Shown here: positions 1-6,949 of the stretch, in pieces
Position numbering within the stretch: the stretch's first letter is position 1
How the letters are laid out: each line of letters begins with the position of its first letter
NCBI GenBank assembly: GCA_024274875.1
Contig: JAJSAH010000019.1
Location: 1-32,616 of the forward strand
Direction: 5' to 3'
Source: an archaeon
GTDB lineage: Archaea > Micrarchaeota > Micrarchaeia > CAILAH01
Length of the DNA: 32,616 nt
The notes under the pieces: model-generated
Seen by the model: the letters and a program-made list of their open reading frames with translations, nothing else
Told to the model about the DNA's origin: nothing
Databases searched by the model: none
Translations under genes and position numbers: made by a program

Positions 1-2
1 AA

Positions 3-65
3 CTCAATGCGAATATTGATGAGGTTATTGCATTACTGCCTGCTGGAGAAACAGATATAGCATAA
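3..65 (+). CDS. C-terminal end of a truncated upstream CDS, product unknown
   Basis: Frame 3 reads LNANIDEVIALLPAGETDIA* and is open from the window start; short, so uncertain. Confidence 0.4.
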   Translation, partial: LNANIDEVIALLPAGETDIA

Positions 66-72
66 ATATCTA

Positions 73-118
73 ATTTGCAAGGCGGGTGCGCGAATGAAAT
101 GAGTGCTCCCACCGGGAT
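73..118. repeat. 46-bp direct repeat, copy 1 (contains 15 nt of tRNA-Glu 3' end)
   Basis: atttgcaaggcgggtgcgcgaatgaaatgagtgctccc[a]ccgggat; one mismatch to 157-202. Confidence 0.95.
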
Positions 119-156
119 CGAGGTTTGCGAAGCAAAGCGAGAGTGGCAAATCGAAG

Positions 157-202
157 ATTTGCAAGGCGGGTGCGCGAATGAAATGAGTGCTCCCGCCGGG
201 AT
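157..202. repeat. 46-bp direct repeat, copy 2, overlapping the 3' end of tRNA-Glu
   Basis: Same 46-mer with g at position 195; 188-202 is the tRNA 3' acceptor/T-arm portion. Confidence 0.95.
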
Positions 203-282
203 TTGAACCCGGGTCTCAGCCTATCCTTGCGCTTGCAGCGCACGAAAGGGCCGCATCCTTGACCGGACTAGACGACAGGAGC
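188..282 (-). tRNA. tRNA-Glu(TTC) with a 20-nt intron (223-242)
   Basis: Acceptor GCTCCTG/CGGGAGC+A; T arm CCGGG-TTCAAAT-CCCGG; anticodon stem CGGCC/GGCTG; loop CTTTCG|intron|A. Canonical BHB: CUUU/AAGG helix, 3-nt bulges CGU and AUA, intron stem GCGC/GCGC. Confidence 0.95.
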
Positions 283-364
283 GATGTTCTGATGCATAAA
301 CAATCTCGGATAAGTTTGGACGCATATAATTAAATAATTATTTCGCACGAGAGATATCGGAATG

Positions 365-374
365 TTTATATAAA
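365..374 (+). promoter_or_regulatory. TATA box for the GGDEF gene (near-leaderless)
   Basis: tttatataaa about 25 nt upstream of ATG 395. Confidence 0.6.
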
Positions 375-394
375 GATTTTGATAAATTTCCGCC

Positions 395-1579
395 ATGCGA
401 ACAAAAAACATAGATATCAGAACCCGTTCAGTGTTAAGAAAAGGAATATTCGAAAGAATATTTAAGAGAAGGAATGCAGATGCAGGGAGAGCATTAAGCA
501 CTTCTTTGTATGAGCTCATCGCAAAAAGCACATTTGAGGAAGAAAGCTTGAATGAGGTTATACGAATCATATTCAACACATTGCAAGGGGAATTTTCTGT
601 ATACTTGCACATGATTAATTACGAGGATGAATGCATCGACCCGCACGCAAGATACAGCATAGTTAATGAAGAGATGGTTATCAAATGCCCTGCATACATT
701 CCAACTTTATTAGGGAAACTGAACCCTTTTCAACCAAATCGAAACCTTGGCGCATACTGGAACTGCCAAAGAAACATTATGTATACATTCACGCTAATCC
801 CGCACGATTTCAATATTGTCAGTAATGACACTCATGGGCTTTCTCTTCATCAGCCAGTGGGGATTATAACACCAATGGTATTCCAAAAAAAATGCCTGGG
901 GATGCTTGAAATCAGCGGAACCAACATAGGTTTTAATGGGCATAGTGAAAAAGAGCCGTTCAACTTGCTTTTATATTCAGCAAGCGTTGCGCGGATCATC
1001 GCGATGCACTTAGAATTGCAAAGCGATCCTTTGACATCGCTCAAAACAAGAAGAAGGTATGATGTAGAGCTTCCTATGAAGATATTGCGCGCAATCAACT
1101 CGGGAAATCCGCTCTCGTTAATATACATAGATGCTGATCATTTTAAATCAGTGAATGACACATATGGGCATGGCGCGGGCGATTCATTGCTGAGATTCCT
1201 TGCAAAGCAGTTATCTAATTCAATAAGAATGAGCGAGTGCGAAGTGTTCAGGATAGGCGGTGAAGAATTTGCAATCATCGCTAATGTTGATAGAGATGAT
1301 GCAATTTGCATTGCCAATCGCATCTCAGAATCTGTGAAAAAAGGCATTAAGATACGCGATAATGATGGAAATGTTCATCTAATCAAGCCAACAGTAAGCA
1401 TAGGTATCGCTACGCTGGAGCACGAACCATTAAAAGATAATTTCAGCATACGCAGAATATGCGAAACGATGGCAAGATATGCAGATAATGCATTGTATGC
1501 TGCCAAGAATGAATACGGAAGAGATTGCATAGTGCTAAGAACGCGGGAGAAGGGTTCAATCATACTTAAAAAAGTGTGA
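395..1579 (+). CDS. GGDEF-domain protein (putative diguanylate cyclase) with an N-terminal GAF-like region
   Basis: DPLTSLKTRRRYD linker, DADHFKSVNDTYGHGAGDSLL, RIGGEEF A-site, VSIGIA. Confidence 0.93.
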   Translation: MRTKNIDIRTRSVLRKGIFERIFKRRNADAGRALSTSLYELIAKSTFEEESLNEVIRIIFNTLQGEFSVYLHMINYEDECIDPHARYSIVNEEMVIKCPAYIPTLLGKLNPFQPNRNLGAYWNCQRNIMYTFTLIPHDFNIVSNDTHGLSLHQPVGIITPMVFQKKCLGMLEISGTNIGFNGHSEKEPFNLLLYSASVARIIAMHLELQSDPLTSLKTRRRYDVELPMKILRAINSGNPLSLIYIDADHFKSVNDTYGHGAGDSLLRFLAKQLSNSIRMSECEVFRIGGEEFAIIANVDRDDAICIANRISESVKKGIKIRDNDGNVHLIKPTVSIGIATLEHEPLKDNFSIRRICETMARYADNALYAAKNEYGRDCIVLRTREKGSIILKKV

Positions 1580-1600
1580 TGAATATAATGAGTGTTTTCT

Positions 1601-2584
1601 ATGGGCAGCAAACGCGCGAATGAAATAGAAAAATTAGTTAATATGGCTTTAGAATGCGCATCAGGCATTCAATATAATTCATTCACAACTTCGGTCAGAG
1701 TTCCTAAAGAATGGTTGAAAGAGGAGGAGGACCTAATTAAACGGGAGGGGTTGCGAAGCAATTCATTGAAAAGCGAGCTTAACAGGAGAGCGAGAGAGAT
1801 TATTTGCAATAAGACCGGAAAAGAGGCGAAAGCCGAAGGAGATATCATGTTTGTGTTCGATCTTAGATCGCATGATTGCAGTGTAAAAATAAATCCTATC
1901 TTCCTGCTGTGCAGATATAATAAATATTCGCGCAATCTTTCGCAGACGCGGTGGGACAAGTATAAATCTGTTGAGGATTATATTGTTGATGCAGCTGGCG
2001 TATTGTTTAATTCTGATAATGCATACCTCCACGGTGCAGGGAGAGAAGATGTTGATGTGCAAATGCTCGGTGATGGGAGGTTGTGCGTTATAGAGATAGA
2101 AAACCCTAAAACAAGAGATGTTGATTTAGATGCATTTGAAAAACTGGTTCTAGAATTATCAAAAGGTGATGTTGAACTGCAAGTGCTGAAAAGAGTTAAT
2201 AGGCCATTTGTAAGCATAGTAAAACTTGCTAGATTAGATAAATTGTATGAGGCAGTCGTTGAGTTTAATGAAGATGTAAATGAGCAAACATTAAAGAACA
2301 TCTGCGTAATAGAAAGGGTTGAGCAGAGAACTCCGCTGAGAGTAGTGCACAGGAGAGCTGATAAGGTTAGAGTAAGGGAAATTAAATCGGTTCATGCTAA
2401 AAAACTAAATGGAACCTATTCATTTATTATTAGGTGTGAGTCAGGGACATACATCAAAGAACTCATCAGCGGCGATGATGGGAGAACATGCCCAAGCTTT
2501 TCAAGCATTGCAGGTTGCCATGCTAAGTGCGTGCAGTTAGATGTTATAAAACTATTTGATGAATATATTGTAGATTGGTGGTAG
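1601..2584 (+). CDS. pus10: tRNA pseudouridine synthase Pus10
   Basis: YLHGAGREDVDVQMLGDGRLCVIEIENPKTR, QRTPLRVVHRRADKVR, YIKELISGDDGRTCPSFSSIAG. ORF opens at 1592; ATG 1601 is also possible. Confidence 0.92.
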   Translation: MGSKRANEIEKLVNMALECASGIQYNSFTTSVRVPKEWLKEEEDLIKREGLRSNSLKSELNRRAREIICNKTGKEAKAEGDIMFVFDLRSHDCSVKINPIFLLCRYNKYSRNLSQTRWDKYKSVEDYIVDAAGVLFNSDNAYLHGAGREDVDVQMLGDGRLCVIEIENPKTRDVDLDAFEKLVLELSKGDVELQVLKRVNRPFVSIVKLARLDKLYEAVVEFNEDVNEQTLKNICVIERVEQRTPLRVVHRRADKVRVREIKSVHAKKLNGTYSFIIRCESGTYIKELISGDDGRTCPSFSSIAGCHAKCVQLDVIKLFDEYIVDWW

Positions 2585-2585
2585 G

Positions 2586-3356
2586 ATGCTCGAATTTGCG
2601 ATCGCAATATTGTTTCTTGGTGTCGCTTCATACTATGATTTGTTCAAAAAGCGCGTAATTCCTGATTGGTTGTCATATTCGTTTGTAGCAGTATGCCTGC
2701 TGTATATGTTTTTTATGGAAGGAATAATTGCAGTAAAGATTGGAGCTGCTGCAGGAATATTTGCGTTAGGGTATCTTATATATAGGTTGGGGTACATAGG
2801 AGGGGCTGATGTGTTATTCATAAGCGGTTTGATGCTTCTCCTGCCCCTGCAGATTGGCGCAACTCCATCCATAATTATTGTGCTCCTGCTCTCAGCATTG
2901 CTTATGGCAGTATATTTAGAAGCATCGTACTTATCCAAGAACCGCAACCTGAACCCAAAAATGCAGGATATGATTACTGCATTTGTATGGATTGTTGGGT
3001 ATGGAATAATTGCATACATCATGCACTCCATATATCTTGACTGGCTGGCGCTGCTTGCTATAGTTGTTGGTGTAATCTCAGCAATATTCGCGCTCATTAA
3101 AAACGACTTAACAAAGAGCATGATTACGTGGGTTAAGCCCAACCAGATTATTGAGGAAGATATACTGGCTGTTGAAGAGATGGATAAAAAGATTATTGAA
3201 AAGCTTAAGCTTGAGAGACTGCTCACCGCAAAACAAATCAGCAAAATAAAGAAAGCGAAGATCTCAAAAGTTCCTGTGTATGGAAAACTGCCACCTTACA
3301 TGCCGTTCATACTCATAAGCGTAATCGGAGCGCTCGCTATGTCAATTATGCTGTAA
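2586..3356 (+). CDS. A24-family prepilin/preflagellin peptidase, polytopic membrane protein
   Basis: YYDLFKKRVIPDW and GYIGGAD catalytic aspartate motifs, multiple TM segments. Confidence 0.8.
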   Translation: MLEFAIAILFLGVASYYDLFKKRVIPDWLSYSFVAVCLLYMFFMEGIIAVKIGAAAGIFALGYLIYRLGYIGGADVLFISGLMLLLPLQIGATPSIIIVLLLSALLMAVYLEASYLSKNRNLNPKMQDMITAFVWIVGYGIIAYIMHSIYLDWLALLAIVVGVISAIFALIKNDLTKSMITWVKPNQIIEEDILAVEEMDKKIIEKLKLERLLTAKQISKIKKAKISKVPVYGKLPPYMPFILISVIGALAMSIML

Positions 3357-3373
3357 TATTACAAAAATAAAAA

Positions 3374-3442
3374 TCATGGAAGGACTTTATTATTCTCAAT
3401 CTTGTCTTTCACATATTCTCCAACGAAAGTGAGCTTTTTGCC
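3374..3442 (-). other. In-frame continuation of Top6A after the TAG: GKKLTFVGEYVKDKIENNKVLP*
   Basis: Manual minus-strand translation in the top6A frame from 3442 to TGA at 3374-3376; resembles the usual Top6A C-terminal tail. Confidence 0.75.
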
Positions 3443-4495
3443 CTACAACGCATCCTGCTCAAGTTTTTTCTTTGTTTTGAGCACAATATCGAGCTCCTCA
3501 ACCCATTCCTTATGCCTGGAAATCCAAGGGTATGATTTCATTTCTTCTGCGCGCTTAATATCAACATCCTTAGCTTTTATAGTAAGCTTATTCAAGAAAT
3601 CATACTCGTTAATGTCAGACATCGTAACCCCAATAAACCTTGCTTCTGGAGTTGCCAAATGCTTCGTAAGGTATGCAAGATTCATCGAACCTGTCTTAAT
3701 CGCCCAATATATATACCACCCCCATGCATCGCAATCAGTGAACACATATACAGGCAATTTCATATCAGCAAGCTTGCGTATCAACCTTCTCGTTCCCCTA
3801 GAGGCCTGGCCCTTAGGAGTAATCAGTATGCAGTTGTTCTTCTTCCAGAACTTATCTTCATTCAGCCTCTGCCACAGCGCATCCTTCTCTACCACCAGCA
3901 CATAATCGGCATTCACATCAACAAATTCCATATCATTATCAACATCGCTCGGGATCATCCAACCGCTCCTTCCTTGTTTGCTTGCATCTATGGTATTCTC
4001 TTCGCCTCCGAACCTATCCTTAATTATCATGTTTCCGGCAACCACTCCTTTTCGGTCCGTGCTTAAGTTGAAATCCTCGCGCTTTAGGTCAAGCGACGCT
4101 TCAAGGTCTTCAATAAGAGGGTTCGATTCTGACTGCTCGCTGAACAACTCTTCATCAAGATCCTCGCCTAAACTGAACTTGAGCTGGTAGAACAAACCTC
4201 TGATGCTCGTGTGCAACCCCTCTTCAAGAAATTTCTTCAGTTTGGCTGCTATTGCAATCGTCTGCATAAATTTCTTGGCCTGCGAGACATGAACGAATGT
4301 TCTTTTCTCCTTCTTGTCTCCAAGAACAAGAGTACCAGTATCTTCACTGAATGACACATTTGACCTGCTGCGCACAGGAGCATAAAATGAAGGAGATGTA
4401 TCCGAGTTAATTTCCTGAAGAGTCTCCCTGCCAAGGTTAACCAATCTTTCATAAGCAACATTATCTACTTTCCTGCCTTTCACCATAAACATCAC
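3443..4495 (-). CDS. top6A: DNA topoisomerase VI subunit A, ending at an in-frame TAG
   Basis: TSIRGLFYQ catalytic Tyr motif, VYVFTDCDAWGWYIYWAIKTGSMNLAYLTKHLATPEARFIG Toprim region. Confidence 0.95.
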   Translation of the reverse strand: MMFMVKGRKVDNVAYERLVNLGRETLQEINSDTSPSFYAPVRSRSNVSFSEDTGTLVLGDKKEKRTFVHVSQAKKFMQTIAIAAKLKKFLEEGLHTSIRGLFYQLKFSLGEDLDEELFSEQSESNPLIEDLEASLDLKREDFNLSTDRKGVVAGNMIIKDRFGGEENTIDASKQGRSGWMIPSDVDNDMEFVDVNADYVLVVEKDALWQRLNEDKFWKKNNCILITPKGQASRGTRRLIRKLADMKLPVYVFTDCDAWGWYIYWAIKTGSMNLAYLTKHLATPEARFIGVTMSDINEYDFLNKLTIKAKDVDIKRAEEMKSYPWISRHKEWVEELDIVLKTKKKLEQDAL

Positions 4496-4499
4496 CTAT

Positions 4500-6176
4500 T
4501 TACATGTCCTCCTCATCAAATTCTATCCCGCCCTCTTCATCAGATTTTCCTTCCTCACCAGATGATTCCTCAACCATAATCTTTCTTAACTTGACCTCTT
4601 TCTTTTCCTCAGCTTCCTCGGCTTTGAACTTCTCAAAAACCATCTTAGTGAGCTTTTTTTCTAGCATTTCAGGGTCGCCGCTGTTAGCAAGCAAAGGAAG
4701 GTTCAGAGCCAATTGGTGTATGTATCTCAATATAGCCTTCCGCTTCGCCTCCTTCCTTGCAACCCTTACCTTGCCCAACAAATACCTATTAAGGTCTCTT
4801 GCAACATCCATCACAGCAAACTTAATCTCATCCAACACCTCGGGTTCAGAAGCGATGGATTGCTTTCCAGCTCCAGTATATGGAACGAACGCCGAAACCA
4901 CATTCACAAATATAGATATTGGAGCGTTCTCGAAATCTTTTACCTCATACCTCTTCCAATCAACGCTCTTTATGGCTTTTGTGATAGCACAGCCGCCAGC
5001 ATCGAACAGCAATGGAGATCTGTTAGCAAACCTCATTATCTCAGCATTTGTGCTTCCCGTGCGCCTGCCTGCGCCACCACCGTAAGCAATCGCAACCTCT
5101 ACTATAAACGGCACGCCGCCCTTGTACACTTTAGGAGGCCTGGAACGGACTGATACAAATTCCGGGTTGAGCAAACTTCTCAGCGCGATCTCAACCTGCT
5201 CTTTTCCAATAGGCCTCAAACCATCAGCGGACGGCGCAATCCATTTTATGCGCTTGAACGCTTTCACAAGCCTGCGGGCATCCTCCCACGCAATATCCTT
5301 TGGGGATATGTCAAAATCAAGCTGCGGCAGAAGCGATTTAAGCTCCTCAACTTTTGAAGATGACACACGTGCCAACTCAGAAGTTAAGAATGAACTAATC
5401 TTTCTTGCAGGAGATATCCTCATCATGTTGTACAACACATGGGGCTCCAATCCAAGAGGATGAGGCAGCACTTCGTGCGGCCTGTCAGGCATCACATCAG
5501 AAACCCTCGGAAACCTTACTTTCCTGCCTTCTGGATCGATGAACAATATCTCTGCATGAGGGTTTGCAATCGCAGTTCGCTTTAAATATTCCAACGGGCC
5601 GTAATCGCTGCGATCATACTTAACATCAGCAAATTCCGCGGTTATTTCTATGCCTCTGTATTCTGCATCATACTCGGTTATATCAGATACCGTCGGCTCG
5701 TTCGTTTTCACATTAATCGAAACATTGCACTCTATAACTTTCCCGTTACCAGTCGAGGTTTTTATATGAACAGGTTTGCCGCTCGTTAATTGAGCAAACA
5801 TAGTGCATCCCGCTGCTCCTATGCCTTGCTGTCCTCTCTGCTGCATATACCTGTGAAACTTCGTCCCTGCAAGCATCATGCCCAGGGCCTTTCCCACATG
5901 ATCCAGCGGGATCCCAGGACCATTATCCGAAACCTTAACGAGCACATTATCATCTGGCAAAGTTGTGATTTTAACAGTAATGTCGGGAAGAATGCCTGCC
6001 TCTTCACACGCATCTAACGAATTAGTTACATATTCATGTATAACTGTGGTCAGCGACCGCACCTTGCCAGAAAAGCCAAGCATCTGCTTGTTCTTGGTGA
6101 AGAACTCAGCAACAGAATGCTCCCTAAACTCCTCAAATATCTCCTTTGCCTCCTTAATCTCAGACATCCATTTCAC
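4500..6176 (-). CDS. top6B: DNA topoisomerase VI subunit B
   Basis: GHKL ATPase: HEYVTNSLDACEEAG, VKVSDNGPGIP, GQQGIGAAG. Adjacent to top6A. Confidence 0.97.
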   Translation of the reverse strand: MKWMSEIKEAKEIFEEFREHSVAEFFTKNKQMLGFSGKVRSLTTVIHEYVTNSLDACEEAGILPDITVKITTLPDDNVLVKVSDNGPGIPLDHVGKALGMMLAGTKFHRYMQQRGQQGIGAAGCTMFAQLTSGKPVHIKTSTGNGKVIECNVSINVKTNEPTVSDITEYDAEYRGIEITAEFADVKYDRSDYGPLEYLKRTAIANPHAEILFIDPEGRKVRFPRVSDVMPDRPHEVLPHPLGLEPHVLYNMMRISPARKISSFLTSELARVSSSKVEELKSLLPQLDFDISPKDIAWEDARRLVKAFKRIKWIAPSADGLRPIGKEQVEIALRSLLNPEFVSVRSRPPKVYKGGVPFIVEVAIAYGGGAGRRTGSTNAEIMRFANRSPLLFDAGGCAITKAIKSVDWKRYEVKDFENAPISIFVNVVSAFVPYTGAGKQSIASEPEVLDEIKFAVMDVARDLNRYLLGKVRVARKEAKRKAILRYIHQLALNLPLLANSGDPEMLEKKLTKMVFEKFKAEEAEEKKEVKLRKIMVEESSGEEGKSDEEGGIEFDEEDM

Positions 6177-6699
6177 CTTTCCACAATCTCATTTTAGATT
6201 CCTTAATGGTGCGCCTGCCTGCTTCTAAAAGCCTGTACACTTTTTTATGCGGCGCGCCTCTTATAAGAGCATTTACCGCCTCAGACGCCAACTCCACTCC
6301 TTCAATAGCTCCAATTATAATTATTTTATCTTCGAACATATTTATATCAGTTTCGGTAATATCCTCCATAAACAGCTTCATCTTTCCATTTGAGCCAATA
6401 ATCCTTCCCATTATCCTGCGCACATCCTTCTTGGATCTTAAAATCTCGCTTAAATCGATTATTTTTAGCACATATGAATCTGAAAAAAGCTTGAAAGCGG
6501 TTTTTGAATCAACACCCCCTACTGCCATGCTCTTTATAACATCGCTGCATTTCATCTCCATATACGGATCATCGCAGCTGAACTCAATTGCCATCTTATC
6601 CTTGTTTACAATTATGCGAATGCCTTTATCCTCAAACCTCTTTATCACTGCAGGGTTAAACCTTCTGAGGTTTTTGGAGTTCAAAGCAATAATTTGCAT
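6160..6699 (-). CDS. KH-domain RNA-binding protein (Pno1/Dim2-like)
   Basis: GRIIGSNGKMK KH motif, GAPHKKVYRLLEAGRRTIK tail; upstream of top6B. Confidence 0.85.
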   Translation of the reverse strand: MQIIALNSKNLRRFNPAVIKRFEDKGIRIIVNKDKMAIEFSCDDPYMEMKCSDVIKSMAVGGVDSKTAFKLFSDSYVLKIIDLSEILRSKKDVRRIMGRIIGSNGKMKLFMEDITETDINMFEDKIIIIGAIEGVELASEAVNALIRGAPHKKVYRLLEAGRRTIKESKMRLWKGEMDV

Positions 6700-6891
6700 A
6701 GTTTATTCAGAGATATAATATATATAAAACTCTCGCGCCAAATGAAAAAAAGAGTTAAAGCACTAAATAAATGAAACAAAGATAGGATAGGCATTTATAT
6801 GAAAAACACAGAGTTTTAATCACTTATTTGCTTAAAACAGCCAAACTGAGCGTTTTTTCCCTTTTTTAAGGAATATGAAATCATCTCCGAA

Positions 6892-6901
6892 GATATATAA
6901 A
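6892..6901 (+). promoter_or_regulatory. TATA-like element upstream of the RNR gene
   Basis: gatatataaa about 55 nt before GTG 6950. Confidence 0.45.
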
Positions 6902-6949
6902 TCGTCTGAAATTGCTTCCTTATAAAAATAACACACTAATTCATAAAGG

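Noticed and set aside
2633-3244. 203-aa minus-strand ORF
   Set aside because: Antisense to the prepilin peptidase; Ser/Ile-rich shadow translation with no recognisable motifs.
3443-3445. Pyrrolysine explanation for the Top6A TAG
   Set aside because: No pyl genes or tRNA-Pyl in the window, TAG is an apparently normal stop elsewhere (pus10), and Pyl cannot explain the TAA in aCPSF1.
3402-5463. Plus-strand ORFs at 3402-3905, 3659-4066, 4504-5085, 4713-5153 and 5122-5463
   Set aside because: Shadow ORFs antisense to top6A/top6B, low-complexity Ser/Leu-rich.
6720-6949. Cobalamin riboswitch upstream of class II RNR
   Set aside because: No recognisable B12-box-like conserved elements; the only clear signal is a TATA-like element close to the gene.
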